This document shows, piece by piece, positions 1 through 11,164 of a stretch of DNA of 64,000 bases. Below the pieces are notes generated by a model. It was given only the letters and a program-made list of their open reading frames with translations, was not told the DNA's origin and made no database searches. The translations under genes were made by a program, and so were the position numbers. The stretch is from NCBI RefSeq assembly GCF_027579695.1, contig NC_083583.1, positions 18,998,257 through 19,062,256 on the forward strand, in the 5' to 3' direction. Numbering within the stretch: the first letter of the stretch is position 1; every line of letters starts with the position of its first letter. This DNA comes from Neoarius graeffei. Its lineage: Eukaryota > Chordata > Actinopteri > Siluriformes > Ariidae.

Positions 1-805
1 CTATGATTGGCACGAAAACCTGACTGAAACTTATCAAAACATCCGTTTGATGTCAGGAAGGCAGTTAATTGATTAAAAACAATTTTTTCAATTATTTTAC
101 CAACGAATAGCAAATTGGATATGGGCCTATAGTTGTTGGGTACTGAGACATCCAGGTTATTCTTTTTCAGTCGGGGTTTTACAACCGCTTTTTTCAGAGA
201 TGAAGGAAACATGCCAGTTCGTAAGGAGGTGTTGATAATCTGAAGTACCTCGTCTGATATTAGGTGAAGAACAGATTTGAAAAAGACTATAGGTAAAATG
301 TCCAGTTCAGATGTGGAGGAGCTGAGACTTTGTACTGTTTTTCTCAGAGTCTCAACATCAATTAAACTAAATGTTGACATTGTATTACGACCCCCTCTCT
401 CTTTATCCAATGGTTCCAGATTTTGAAGTGTTTGCACCTGTGTGGCTATATTCATACATATTTTATCAATCTTTCCTTTGAAAAAAGATGCAAAGTCGTT
501 GCATGTATTAACTGAGAGAAATTCAGAAGGCATTTGTCTTGATGGGTTTGTTCGCTTTTCAACTGTAGAAAATAGCACACGGGCATTGTTGATATTCCTA
601 TTAATAATGTCAGCAAAAAAAGACTGTCTTGCTTTAGAAATTTCTAAGTTGTATTTACATAACATCCCTTTGTAGATTTGATAATGAATCTGGAGTTTAG
701 ATTTACGCCATTTTCTTTCAGACTTTCTACATTCCCTCTTTAACATTTTAACTGTTGGATTTAATTTCCAGGGTGCTTTTCCTTTGTCTATGACTCTTTT
801 GGTTT
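1..805 (-). CDS. LINE reverse transcriptase, N-terminal part (open to window edge)
   Basis: One frame stays open on the minus strand from about 780 to base 1. It reads through a lysine-rich linker after the endonuclease into the first RT blocks, including NNYRPISNL followed by GKIIEKIVFNQL, typical of the L2/CR1 group. The catalytic YADD box is not in the window. The frame is continuous with the endonuclease ORF once the MITE at 810-1015 is ignored. A retroelement enzyme, probably defunct because the endonuclease part carries a frameshift. Confidence 0.75.
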
Positions 806-1019
806 TTAACCTCCTAGGGCTTAGCGGTCACATGCGTGGACAGCACTTTATGGAAATTCGGAACAAGAATCCACATATGTGGACATACTTTTTCTCTAAA
901 AGTACATCTTATCAAAAGATGATGCTTAGTTTTTATTCTAATCAGGTTCTAATAAGCCCAAATAGCAAAGAGAAATAAAAAATGCATGTAAAAAAACAGC
1001 TTGGGCCTTAGGAGGTTAA
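806..1019. mobile_element. TTAA-flanked MITE (piggyBac-like)
   Basis: TTAA at 806-809 and at 1016-1019 bracket a 206-bp element. Its ends are inverted: CCTCCTAGGGCTTAG on the left and the complement of CCTCCTAAGGCCCAAG on the right. TTAA duplication with ends starting CC fits piggyBac. It has no coding capacity. It sits inside the LINE pol frame, and a TAA within its right terminal repeat is what terminates the endonuclease ORF. Confidence 0.8.
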
Positions 1020-1971
1020 AGGAGCAATAGCATCCATAATATGATTCATTCTTGAATTAAAAATTTCCATTAGATCATCTGCACAATCTAAAGATTGACA
1101 TGGGAGTTCTGAGAGTGCCTGCTCAAAAAGAGCTGCTGTGCCATTGGTAATTACCCTCTTTTTTACAGTCACAGACTTATTTTGAAAGTGAGGGGAAATG
1201 GAAACATCAAAGAAAACACAGAAATGATCAGATATACCCAGGTTCATGACACTAGTAGATACATTAAGACCCTTAGTGATGACAAGGTCGAGGGTGTGGC
1301 CATGGGAGTGTGTTGGCCCTTGTATATGTTGTGTTAGGTTGAAGGCATCAATCAATGTAAGAAATTCATTTGCATACGTGTTATTTAGATTATCAACATG
1401 GAAGTTAAAATCCCCAGAAATAATAAGATTGTCAAACTCTAAACAAATATTTGACAACAGCTCCCCAAACTCCTCTAGGAACAGTGGTGCAGAAAGTCTT
1501 GGTGGTCTGTAAATAGTCAACACTAATATGTTAGAAGAACATTTTAGGATTGCACTTAGGTATTCAAAAGATGTAAAGTCACCAAGAGTTGTCTGTTTGT
1601 ACTGAAAACATGCCTTGTATATATTTGCTATTCCTCCTCCCCGTTTATTGGCTCTTCCAACACTCATAAAATCAAAGAGTGGGGGAGTTGCTTCAATAAG
1701 AGTAATAGCTGCTTGATTGTTCAAGCCAAGTTTCAGTAAGAAGCATAAAATCCAGTTTGTGTGTACCGATGAAGTCATTAATTAAAAAAGGCTTATTAAG
1801 TGATCTTACATTCTGAAGAGCTAGTTTTACAGTGAATGTGGGGGTAATTTCCACAGAAGCGTTCTGTGGTTGTTTTGGAACTGGAAGGAGATTTGACAAG
1901 TTTACCCCATTGATAGGATGTATAAGAACACCTCTCCTTCTTGTTAGCACAGGAATAGAAAAGTACGTCAT
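1008..1971 (-). pseudogene. LINE APE-type endonuclease, frameshifted
   Basis: Two overlapping minus-strand frames (1971-1693 and 1778-1008) together cover an apurinic-like endonuclease, the domain that nicks target DNA for target-primed reverse transcription. Visible motifs are LALQNVRSLNKP, LTETWL, RGGGIA, SGDFNFHVD, HTLDLVI and LGISDHFCVFFD. The frame changes near 1700-1720, after the TETWL motif, so the copy is inactive. The second frame stops in the right end of the MITE at 810-1015 rather than at a native stop. Confidence 0.85.
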
Positions 1972-2016
1972 GGGTCCCAGCTTATTTTCAAAACTACCAT
2001 CTGGACCCAGATTATA

Positions 2017-2583
2017 TCAGTTCGTTCCAACATGGTCATCACTGCTGCTGGTGAACTGTAGCTGTGCACATGGTCCTTGAGTCTTATCTGTAGTCACAGG
2101 GGGAGGTGGTGCCCTCCGTTTCTTGGGTGCTGTAGCAGTTGGATATATCATTAAAGATGTTGGGGTACACAAGGCCTGACCATGAGACAGCTCTGTGTAT
2201 GGTACTTGTTTTGAGTGTCCTCTTGGGCTTGCCAAAGACACTCGGCTTAAAGACAATAGTCTCTCCATTTTCTCAGGAAAACGCAGTCTGGGGGGTGAAG
2301 GAGATACAGAGGGGCTTGGGGTTACATCCACTGTTGTTGTTGGTGATTGCCTATTGCCAGTCTCAGGAGGTTGTGGTGATGGTTGTTTATCTGATTGTCT
2401 TTCTGATAGTTCTGCCAGCTTACCCGTTAGCTCAGATATCATGTTGCTAGCCTTGGAAAGTGACGGGGATGTGTGTGGTGATAGATCCACCCTCTGATCA
2501 TTTTCCTGAACTGTATTGGGGGCAGATGAGTCAGCATGATCCTTTGTAGTTGCTGGGGGCTTAGTTGCCTTCGTTGGTGACAA
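2017..2583 (-). CDS. LINE upstream ORF (ORF1-like)
   Basis: A 188-codon minus-strand ORF directly upstream of the endonuclease, rich in Pro, Ser and Thr. It has a short heptad-like stretch (ISELTGKLAELSERQ) that could be a coiled coil. No zinc knuckle or RRM is visible. By position it is the LINE's first protein. Its role as an RNA-binding ORF1 is inferred from element architecture only. The true start could lie farther upstream, in the 2584-2810 leader. Confidence 0.5.
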   Translation of the reverse strand: MSPTKATKPPATTKDHADSSAPNTVQENDQRVDLSPHTSPSLSKASNMISELTGKLAELSERQSDKQPSPQPPETGNRQSPTTTVDVTPSPSVSPSPPRLRFPEKMERLLSLSRVSLASPRGHSKQVPYTELSHGQALCTPTSLMIYPTATAPKKRRAPPPPVTTDKTQGPCAQLQFTSSSDDHVGTN

Positions 2584-2810
2584 GGAGTTTTACTTGACTC
2601 CACTGAGAATGGGAACTGAGATTGGACATTTCCCGGAATGTTGTGAGTCATCTGTGTGTTTGATGTTGTTTATCATTTTTTCAGTTTGTAATCCATCAGA
2701 GTGAGCGTTAGTCCCGCTTCTTTCTGCCTGCAGATTCATTGTTACAGAGTGTTTCGTGTCGTAAGCCACTGCTTGAGTTTGAACCTCAACACAAGCACTC
2801 AAAAACACGC

Positions 2811-3302
2811 TCTGGCTGCTTGTGGACGGTTTCCCTTTGCGAAAACCTCGACCAACTGCCGTTTATGGGCCACAACGACTTCTCTTGACTTGTTGAACTC
2901 AGGGTCTGTGAAGATATTGAGTTTCGAGCCGGACTGATTCAGATAGCACTGGACACTTCTCTGGAAAGACGTGAGCGAGGACGGCTCGTACATGTCGCCA
3001 TTTTACTTTGTTGCGGACATGAAAAAGTTGCACAGCAATATGTTTCGTTCTTCGCCAGGTATGTCTTCTACCTTTCGACCTTCATTTAGGTTTCGACAGA
3101 ACTTCCCAAAGACATTGAGGTCATAGGTCGTCTTTTTTGTTGTATTTTCTGACCTTTGCTCCTCAATAAACTGCTGGATTTGCTTGACGTTAGCAACAGT
3201 TACAGGTTTTCGGCTTTCTCCTGAAATGTTTTCCTTTATTTCGTCTTCGTCAGGGTAGTAAAACTCGCTTTCGCTGTGAACACTGTCATTATCACTATCC
3301 AT
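2811..3302 (-). pseudogene. Crypton-type (DUF3504/KCTD1-like) protein, N-terminal part, broken
   Basis: The minus-strand frame starts at 3302 with an acidic N-terminus (MDSDNDSVHSESEFYYPDED). It continues through QQFIEEQRSENTTKK, FGKFCRNLNEGRKVEDIP and ERNILLCNFFMSATK. After a single stop codon at 3003-3005 the same frame resumes with YEPSSLTSFQRSVQCYL and AKGNRPQAAR. These blocks are characteristic of Crypton tyrosine-recombinase transposons and their domesticated relatives (ZMYM2/QRICH1-type). The LINE junction at about 2811 removes the rest, including the catalytic recombinase half. The nonsense codon and the truncation make it dead. Confidence 0.75.
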
Positions 3303-3366
3303 GCTGTAAAATTAATGCTATTATAAGGAGAAAACAAATGTTGACAAAAAATTGCTACTATGTTTG
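3303..3366 (-). mobile_element. Crypton 5' leader, proximal part
   Basis: This is the sequence just upstream of the Crypton start codon. The gypsy element cuts it at 3366/3367. The leader resumes at 9721 with the same five bases, GTTTG. The same block recurs near 10103-10165 and 16563-16685. Confidence 0.65.
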
Positions 3367-3674
3367 TGTAACGATTCTGTGTTGGTGGGTGGAGCACAGA
3401 GAACGGCAGGACAGAAATAAGGTTTGACAGACTGTTTTATTTTTACACTTTTCAGCGTTAAACATGCACTCTCCCAGTCTAACACACACACACCAGTCTT
3501 CTGGTTGGGGGAGCTCCTTCCGCTCTCGCTCTCGCTCCTGATATAGGGCGCGGTCACTGGGAAGACACACAAACACAGGTTAATTGCTCTCAGGTGTAGT
3601 GATTCTGCCATTTACCTTCCCTGACTCCGCCCTCCTGTCACAGACCGGCGCTTGACCACGCCCCCGCTGCCACA
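3367..3674 (-). repeat. Gypsy 3' LTR (308 bp)
   Basis: On the minus strand it begins TGTGGCAGCGGGGGCG and ends CAGAATCGTTACA. It is intact and matches the split LTR at the other end of the element in length and nearly in sequence. It is immediately preceded on the minus strand by a G-rich tract. Confidence 0.9.
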
Positions 3675-3685
3675 TACCCCCACCG
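3675..3685 (-). other. Candidate polypurine tract
   Basis: The minus strand reads GGTGGGGGTA directly before the 3' LTR, the expected place for the plus-strand primer of reverse transcription. A longer pure G run (plus-strand C run about 3726-3744) lies just after the RNase H frame. Confidence 0.55.
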
Positions 3686-3691
3686 CCCGAC

Positions 3692-3972
3692 TCAGGCCGG
3701 GCGGCCGTCCGGCCTGCAGCCGACTCCCCCCCCCCCCCCCCCCCTTTGACAGGAGAGGAAGTCCGCCACGACCATCTGCGCCCCCGGCCTGTGGACCACC
3801 TTGAAATTAAATGGTTGGAGCGCCAGATACCAACGGGTGATCCGCGCGTTGGCATCTTTCATGCAGTGGAGCCACTGGAGGGGTGCGTGGTCCGAACAGA
3901 GGGTGAAAGGGCGCCCCAGCAGGTAGTACTGGAGGGCGAGAACTGCCCACTTGATGGCCAAACACTCTTTCT
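3692..3972 (-). pseudogene. Gypsy RNase H domain
   Basis: The minus-strand frame 3961-3692 carries the end of an RNase H/RNase HI-like domain: AIKWAVLALQYYLLGRPF, TLCSDHAPLQWL, HRPGAQMVVADFLS. It follows the RT frame after a small frame change near 3965. The frame ends in the G run and linker before the 3' LTR, so RNase H is the last pol domain in this element. In ordinary Ty3/gypsy elements integrase would follow here. Confidence 0.85.
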
Positions 3973-5084
3973 CTATGGTGCTGTAGTGCCTCTCACCGCA
4001 CCCGACAGCTTCCTGCTGCTATACAGGACAGGGCGGTCCTCCCCCTCCACCTCCTGGGACAAAACCGCCCCCAGCCCTCTGTCCGACGCATCGGTCTGCA
4101 ACATAAAGGGGAGAGAAAAGTCAGGGGAGTGTAGAAGTGGCCCCCCACACAGTGCAGCCTTTACCTCAGAAAAAGCCCACTGGCATTGCTCCGTCCACTG
4201 GACCGGATCTGGTGCCCCCTTTTTAGTGAGATCAGTCAGCGGGCTGGTGACGTCCGAATAATTAGGTATAAACCTACGATAATAGCCAGCCAGCCCCAGG
4301 AACTGTCTCACCCCCTTTTTGGTCTTGGGCCTCGGGCAGGCTGCAATTGCTGCCGTCTTATTAATTTGGGGACGCACCTGCCCGTTGCCCAAGTGGAAGC
4401 CCAGATACCGTACTTCCACCCGCCCAATCGCACACTTCTTTGGGTTGGCTGTGAGCCCCGCTCGCCTCAGCGACCTAAGGACGGCCCTCAGATGTTCGAG
4501 GTGCCGCTGCCAGTCATTACTATAGATGATGATGTCATCTAAATACGCGGCCGCATAAGTGGCGTGAGGGCAGAGGACTCTGTCCATCAGCCGCTGAAAC
4601 GTAGTGGGCACCCCAAACAGCCCAAACGGAAGGGTGACGAATTGGTGTAAACCAAACGGTGTGGAAAAGGCCGTTTTTTCTCGGGATAGTGGAGTCAAGG
4701 GGATCTGCCAATATCCCTTCGTCAAATCCAGCGTCGAATAAAAGTGAGCAGTGCCGAGTCGATCGAGCAACTCATCAATACGAGGCATTGGGTACGCGTC
4801 GAATTTAGACACCGCGTTGACTTTTCTGTAGTCCACACAGAACTGGACCGACCCGTGGCCTTGGGTACTAAGACCACCGGGCTGCTCTAGTCACTGTGGG
4901 ACTCCTCGATGATGCCCATTTCGAGCATGGTCTCAAGTTCTTCCCGAACCACCTTTTTTTTGTGCTCGGGTAGTCTGTAAGGGCGGCTACGCACTACTAC
5001 CCCCGGGGGCGTCTCTATGTGGTGCTCTATGAGGTTAGTGCGACCAGGCAGGGGCGAGAACACATCCGAAAACTCAGCCTGCAA
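3973..5084 (-). pseudogene. Gypsy reverse transcriptase, broken
   Basis: Two minus-strand frames (5084-4887 and 4836-3973) cover the RT. The first has IEHHIETPPGVVVRSRPYRL and EMGIIEESHSD. A TAG stop then falls where SHSDW is usual, and the frame changes before VDYRKVNAVSKFDAYPMPRI. The second has LDLTKGYWQIPL, KTAFSTPFGLHQF, LPFGL, the catalytic AAYLDDIIIYS, KKCAIG, YLGFHLG and FLGLAGYYRRFIPNYS. It then passes into the tether and RNase H start (LQTDASDRGLGAVLSQ). Family and catalytic box are clear; the stop and shift make it non-functional. Confidence 0.93.
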
Positions 5085-5242
5085 CTGGGCGACCTCCGTG
5101 AGCTGGGTCGGGGAGAGGTGGTCTCCACAGGGGACCGGAGGGGGTACGTGATGTCAATGCCCCTTTTTGAACCTCCAGCCCCAGCTCCGCCTTCTCCAGA
5201 ACCACCGACACCAACGCCATGGGGCCCTCCTCCTTCCAGAGT

Positions 5243-6444
5243 TTAAGGAGATTGAGGTGGTAAATTTGTAGCGCCCCACCCGTCTGTTCGCCTCACCTCG
5301 TAGTCGACATCCCCGACTCGCCGTGTGACCTCAAAGGGACCTTGCCACTTGGCGATCAATTTGGAGCTCGAAGTGGGCAACAGTACGAGTACTTTATCTC
5401 CCTGGGTGAACTCCCTAAGGCGCGTACCCTTGTTGTACAGGCAGGCTTGCCAACCCTTGCCAACAAGGGTTCGAGCCACTTATCCCAATTACGTGTGTCT
5501 TCACTTACGAATTTTTTAATGATATTTTTGAGGGTGCGGTTGAACCGTTCCACTAAACCGTCTGTTTGTGGGTGATACACACTGGTGCGGATTGGCTTAA
5601 TCCCCAGTAACCCATACAGTTCGCGTAGTGTTCGTGACATAAATGTAGTGCCTTGATCAGTCAGAATCTCTTTCGGGATTCCGACTCGGGAGATGACGCG
5701 GAAGAGTGTCTCTGCAATACTGCATGCTGAGATATTGCGCAGAGGCACTGCTTCCGGGTATCGCGTTGCATAGTCCACCAGAATTAATATAAAGCGGTAC
5801 CCTCGTGCTGACCGATCTAATGGCCCAACGAGATCCATCCCAATTCTCTCAAATGGGGTCTCGATCAACAGAAGAGGGCGCAAAGGCGCTTTTAGAATGG
5901 CCACTGGATTTACTAACTGGCATTTGCGGCATGCCGTACACCACCTACGAACATCGCCGTGAATCCCCGGCCAATAGAATTGGGCCATTATTCGGGCTAG
6001 TGTTTTATCCTGCCCTAAGTGTCCAGCCATGGGATTAAAGTGAGCCACCTGGAATACCAATTCCCGGCGGTTCTTTGGAATCAAAAGCTGCGTGACTCGC
6101 TCTTTAGTTTGAGTGTCCTGCGTCACTCGGTATAACCTATCCTTCATAATCACGAAGTAGGGGAAGGACGGGGTGGCGTTCGGCTGGAGCGTTTGACCAT
6201 CGATTACTCTCACTTGGTCAAACGCATGTCGCAGAGTCTCGTCTTGCGATTGTTCTAATGGGAAATCCGCGAGGGATTCCCCAATAGAGAGAGGAGGAGC
6301 CGGCGGCTCCTCACTCTGATGCGGAGATGACGTAGACGGCTCTGTGACAGCTGCTCCCGCCAAAGCGACACCGGGACCTCCCCCTGTCAACTGGCAGGAC
6401 CCACTCTTTACTAGGCGTGTCATTAAACCCCGAAATCCTGCCAA
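5243..6444 (-). pseudogene. Gypsy integrase, frameshifted near C-terminus
   Basis: Frame 6444-5356 (minus) has the HHCC zinc-binding region (HFNPMAGHLGQ... WCTACRKCQ) and the DDE core: IGMDLVGPLD, LTDQGTTFMS, HPQTDGLVERFNRTLK. Near 5440-5480 the frame changes to 5479-5243, which holds the C-terminal GPY/F-type module (TQGDKVLVLLP, KWQGPFEVTRRVGDVDYEV). The domain lies between protease and RT with no repeat junction on either side. Its enzyme would insert the cDNA; this copy cannot. Confidence 0.92.
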
Positions 6445-7749
6445 TCAGTCCCCAAAATTAAAGAGTGGGTGAGGCAAGGATTAACCGCCACCTTTACTAT
6501 AAATTTTTCCCCTCTGAAAAAAATGTGGACCGACACCAAAGGGTAGCTGTGAACATCCCTGTGCACACACAACACCTTCACCCCCTGTGCTCCCCCCAAT
6601 GCCTCGTTTTGAACCAGGCTTTGGTGAATTGAGGTCTGGTTACAACCAGAATCCACCAACGCCTGATATGTATCCCCTTGGATACTCACCGGTATGCGAT
6701 ATGCTCCGGCCCGATCGAGGGCGGCCTCTGGCGCGTCGGGGATCCGAACCACCGCACCCACTTCCATCGCCGTGCACTGCTGTTGAAGGTGGCCCGGCTC
6801 CCTGCAGCGCCAGCAAACCGGCCCGGGCTTTCCCTCTGCACCGGTGATCTGGGGCTCACTCACCTGAGGTGGGGGAGAGACAGACACAGAAGGGAGAAAC
6901 GGGAGGGCACCGCGGGTGCGGAGGGCCGGCTGGGGTGGGGCCGGCCCCCGCCTCTGCGGTGGGGGAATGGGGCAAGGATGGGACACAGGAGGAGAGAGAG
7001 AGAGAGAAGAGGAGACTAGAGAAGATGCCATCTGCTGTCCTGCCGCCGGGACAGCTGCCAAATGGTCCTCCGCCAGCTCGACTGCCTGATCCAGCGACGC
7101 CGGGCTGTGGCACTGGACCCACTCTGCGGTTCCGGCTGGCAAGCGTGCGACGAACTGCTCCAGCACCACCTGATCGACGATCTCCTTGGCGTCGCGGTTG
7201 TCGGCCCTCAACCACCGCCAGCAGGCGTCCCGGAGTTGCTGGCCAAATGCGAACGGCCGGCCGACTTCCTCCAAGCGCAGAACGCGCCCCACGCGCGGAA
7301 GCGCTGGCGCTGCTGTTTCTGGTGTGCGCCCCACGCGCTGGAGGACGGCCCGGCGGAGGTCCGCGTAGGCCAGCCGGTGGTCGGCGGGGAGCTGTAGCGC
7401 GGCCAGCTGTGCCTCTCCCGTTAGCAGGGGGAGGAGGCGCGCCACGCGCTGCTCCATCGGCCACCCCGAGGCTTCAGCGCCTTGCTCGAAGAGCGTGATG
7501 AACGCCTCGGGGTCGTCCTGCGGGCCCATCTTGGTGACGGTGAGGGGAGACGGGCCCGCGGTAGGAGCGCTGGTGGACCCCCGCCGACGCGAGGAGGTGC
7601 TGGAACGCCTCTTGATCTTCTTGTTGAGCCAGCACCAGGGCCTCGAACCGCTGTTCTTGCTCCTTTCGGAGGGTGAGTAGCACCTGGTGCTGGCTTTGCT
7701 GGGCCGTGGCGAGGGCGTGGACCAGTTCAGCGAACGGGGAGGACTCCAT
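6423..7749 (-). pseudogene. Gypsy gag and protease, frameshifted
   Basis: The gag start codon is at 7749 (minus), 25 nt after the primer binding site, and opens [22 protein letters not shown] run near 7577-7582 shifts the frame into the long ORF 7529-6423. That ORF contains a SCAN/retroviral-capsid-like region ([19 protein letters not shown]), a CCHC zinc knuckle CWRCREPGHLQQQC, and an aspartic protease with YQALVDSGCNQTSIH and LILGTDW. A second shift in a G run near 6435 separates protease from integrase. The sequence is much more GC-rich than the surroundings. Confidence 0.88.
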
Positions 7750-7774
7750 GGGGCTGTTCAGCTGCTGTGCTCCA

Positions 7775-7794
7775 GATCCCGGGTTTCGGCACCA
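7775..7794 (-). other. Primer binding site, tRNA-Phe type
   Basis: One base inside the 5' LTR the minus strand reads TGGTGCCGAAACCCGGGATC. This is the reverse complement of a vertebrate tRNA-Phe 3' end plus CCA, as I recall that tRNA (5' acceptor GCCGAAA). Its position next to the LTR confirms the element's orientation. Confidence 0.8.
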
Positions 7795-7886
7795 CTGTAA
7801 CGATTCTGTGTTGGTGGGTGGAGCCAGGGGCGCAGATAGGATTTTTGAACTGGGGGGGACTGAGCTGTCAGCAAATGATTCCATTT

Positions 7887-8012
<126 letters not shown>

Positions 8013-8021
8013 ACACACACA

Positions 8022-8553
8022 CACACTACCGTTCAAAAGTTTGGGGTCACTTTGAAATGTCCTTATTTTGAAAGAAAAGCACTGTTCTTTTCAATGAAGA
8101 TCACTTTAAACTAATCAGAAATCCACTCTATACATTGCTAATGTGGTAAATGACTATTCTAGCTGCAAATGTCTGGTTTTTGGTGCAATATCTCCATAGG
8201 TGTATAGAGGCCCATTTCCAGCAACTATCACTCCAGTGTTCTAATGGTACAATGTGTTTGCTCATTGCCTCAGAAGGCTAATGGATGATTAGAAAACCCT
8301 TGTACAATCATGTTAGCACAGCTGAAAACAGTTTAGCTCTTTAGAGAAGCTATAAAACTGACCTTCCTTTGAGCAGATTGAGTTTCTGGAGCATCACATT
8401 TGTGGAGTCGATTAAATGCTCAGAATGGCCAGAAAAATGTCTTGACTATATTTTCTATTCATTTTACAACTTATGGTGGTAAATAAAAGTGTGACTTTTC
8501 ATGGAAAACACAAAATTGTCTGGGTGACCCCAAACTTTTGAACGGTAGTGTGT
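8022..8553. mobile_element. Tc1-like MITE (widespread fish family)
   Basis: Terminal inverted repeats CACACTACCGTTCAAAAG (8022 onward) and its complement ending at about 8553, both continuing into TTTGGGGTCAC. This internally deleted Tc1/mariner family is very common in fish. I recall closely related Tc1 elements reported as horizontally transferred between teleosts and lampreys. The left TA duplication is obscured by the microsatellite. Confidence 0.85.
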
Positions 8554-9720
8554 ATACATGTTATTTCACCTCCCTCACTGCCATCACCAGGAACTACCTG
8601 CAGGCCAGGACAATGATAACATTTTAACATAGCCTATGGAAATCCAAAGTTTACACATTATCATCACGCACAGAGACTGCAAAACTAGTTTTAAAACCAC
8701 TAAGTTCCAACTGTTAAACATAGCGAGAGGCTGGGCTACGTGTGTGTGTGTAAAGTGTAAACCAGTGCATCCTGACTTTCTAACTATGCCTGTGTGTTGC
8801 GTGAGCGGCAGTCAGTCAACAACTCTTTGCAAAGTTTCCTTATGAAACAATATGCTCGCTGAAATTATGGCAGGGAACGCCAGATTAAACATTAAAACTG
8901 CCTTCTGAGCACTGTATCTACAGGCTACCACCGAAAGAAAGAGGCTACCTGAAAGGCATCCCTACTCCGTACGATTTTACTTTCACTACGACATTACTTT
9001 GAACAGACTATCAAAAATTGCAAGGTGATATGATAAAGTAAGGCACAGTTTACTTACAGTCGTCTTTTTTTTTTTTGAAAAAACGATGCAATCGTTTTCT
9101 GCCTTTTGGCACCCTTCATCATGCCGTGTTGGGGTCCTGAACTAGGAGGCGCTGTCCCTGATATGCCTGTCAAACTTGTTATGGGTAACCATAGCAACCA
9201 AGCTCGAGCTCGCAACCTGTGCAGTCTGCGCAGTTGTAACTATGTACATACTGCTGTGTACCTCAATAAACCGAATGGTAATTAGTCTTTTGATTTTTCC
9301 GTGAGGTTTGCCTTATGCAAAGAAAGACAGCATAGACGTTTTTTCCTCCCTATAAGTGGGGGGGACCGAACGAGGTGAATTTAAACCTGGGTGGGACGAA
9401 TCTCCCCCGTCCCCCCCTCTATCTGCGCCCGTGGGTGGAGCACAGAGGATGGCAGGACAGAGATAAGGTTTGACAGACTGTTTTATTTTTACACTTTTCA
9501 GCATTAAACATGCACTCTCCCAGTCTAACACACACACACCAGTCTTCTGGTTGGGGGAGCTCCTTCCGCTCTTGCTCTCCCTCCTGATATAGGGCGCGGT
9601 CACTGGGAAGACACACAAACACAGGTTAATTGCTCTCAGGTGTAGTGATTCTGCCACTTACCTTCCCTGACTCTGCCCTCCTGTCACAGACCGGTGCTTG
9701 ACCACGCCCCCGCTGCCACA

Positions 9721-10281
9721 GTTTGTTATTGTTGTGAACAAGCGAGTCACCAAAGATCCGTAACCGGGGTCCAGATCATAGGATTCTGGACCGCTCGCGA
9801 GCCAATCTGGGCACACGATTTGATGGAAACTGGACCGTGAAAAAAATAATATACATGATATAAATAAATGTCACAAAAATGCTATTGTGGGACGGAACAC
9901 TTGTTGTACATGAGACGGAACAGTTGTAGGTCATCTTTTTTGTTGTATTTTCTGCCTCTTTGCTCCTCAATAAACTGCTGGATTTGCTCGGCTTTAGCAA
10001 CAGTTACAGGTTTTCGGCTTTCTCACGAAATGTTTTCCGTTATTTCGTCTTCATCAGGGTAGTAAAACTCGCTTTCGCTGTGAACACTGTCATTATCGCT
10101 ATCCATGCTGTAAAATTAATGCTATTATACTGAGAAATGAGAAAATAAATGTTGACAAAAAATTGCTACTATGTTTGTTGTTATTGTGAATAATCGAGTC
10201 GCCAAAGGTCCGTAACCGGGGTCCGGATCGTAGGATTCCGGACTGCTCGCGAGCCAATCAGAGTGCACAATTTGATGGAAA
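9721..10281 (-). mobile_element. Crypton 5' leader and a second truncated Crypton copy
   Basis: 9721 to about 9925 continues the leader cut by gypsy. From about 9927 a second copy begins with the IQQFIEEQR region, its start codon at about 10103 and its own leader up to the SINE at 10282. Both leaders contain the near-palindromic block around GGTCCGTAACCGGGGTCC and the GCGAGCCAATC motif, perhaps the element's promoter. Two leaders in tandem suggest repeated insertion into the same sequence. Confidence 0.6.
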
Positions 10282-10422
10282 CTCATCTCGTCTCATTATC
10301 TGCAGCCGCTTTATCCTGTTCTCCAGGATTGCAGGCAAGCTGGAGCCTATCCCAGCTGACTACGGGCGAAAGGCGGGGTACACCCTGGACAAGTCGCCAG
10401 GTCATCACAGGGCTGACACATA

Positions 10423-11114
10423 TGCCGCTTTTCCACTACAAACGCGGCTGAGTCGGGCTGAGCCATGCCGTGCTGAGTTGGGCTGAGTCGAGCTGAGCGG
10501 GGCTGTTGGAGTTGCATTTCGACTACAACCGTGCTGAACCGTGCTGGCTGGAAGTGGGTGGACACATTGGGTGGAGTTAGCGAAAGTGGGTGGACGTCAC
10601 GTGATGTCGTTAAGCAGCGCAAACAGTGACATCAGTGAGCTTTTAAGCGGTAGTCTCACAACCTGAATAGTAAACAATAAACATGGAGTCGTTAGTGTTG
10701 CTGGTCTTGGTGCTGTGGCTTGTTGTCACCGACAGCGCCAACAGATACTGGCAAGAGCGTATAGATGAGGCGAGGCGCATAAGGCTTCAGAAATTCTCGT
10801 AATTCGTAATTATTCTTCTTCCGGGTTTACGGTGTTTACAGATCCCAGCGTGCTCGCGGGGCGTGTGGGCATGTGAGGACACTCCTCCTCACCAATCAGT
10901 GCACAGGGGAGTGTCTGCTCACGCCCCCAGCCTCACTCGGCTCGCTTTGGCTCGCTTCAGCCCCACTCCAAAACGGTGCGAGTTTTAGGGGCTAAGCAGG
11001 GCTGAAGCGAGCCGAGTCGTGCTGTTCTTTGGTAGTCGAAACGCGAGCCGTGTCGGGCTGAAGTGAGCTGAAGCGAGCTGAAGTGAGCTGAAAAAGGGTA
11101 GTGGAAAAGGGCCA
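10423..11114 (-). mobile_element. Harbinger-like MITE, copy 1 (inverted)
   Basis: Terminal repeats TGCCGCTTTTCCACTA and the complement of TGGCCCTTTTCCACTA, with a 3-bp duplication ATA (10420-10422 and 11115-11117). It contains many GCTGAGT/GAGCTGA-type short repeats near the ends. A short ORF at about 10683-10799 (plus) opens MESLVLLVLVLWLVVTDSAN. The 3-bp TSD fits PIF/Harbinger. Same family as 11165-11828, 33867-34533 and 60388-61349. Confidence 0.8.
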
Positions 11115-11164
11115 ATAGACACAGACAGCCATTCACACTCACATTCACACCTACGGTCAATTTA

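Larger units (their letters stand above)
1..2810 (-). mobile_element. L2/CR1-group LINE, 5' part
   Basis: A non-LTR retrotransposon is read on the minus strand: an upstream ORF (2583-2017), an APE-type endonuclease (about 1930-1008) and the start of a reverse transcriptase (about 805 to the window edge). The 3' half lies outside the window. Its 5' end abuts Crypton coding sequence at about 2811, so the LINE inserted into a Crypton gene. A TTAA-flanked MITE interrupts it at 810-1015. The clade assignment is from the protein motifs only; Rex-like families are possible. Confidence 0.85.

Noticed and set aside
1246..2497. Plus-strand ORFs over the LINE
   Set aside because: Shadows of the minus-strand endonuclease and ORF1.
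6856..7498. Long GC-rich ORFs of about 200 codons opposite or overlapping gag
   Set aside because: Low-complexity Arg/Pro/Ala/Gly translations of the GC-rich gag strand. The gag frame has the zinc knuckle and protease motifs.
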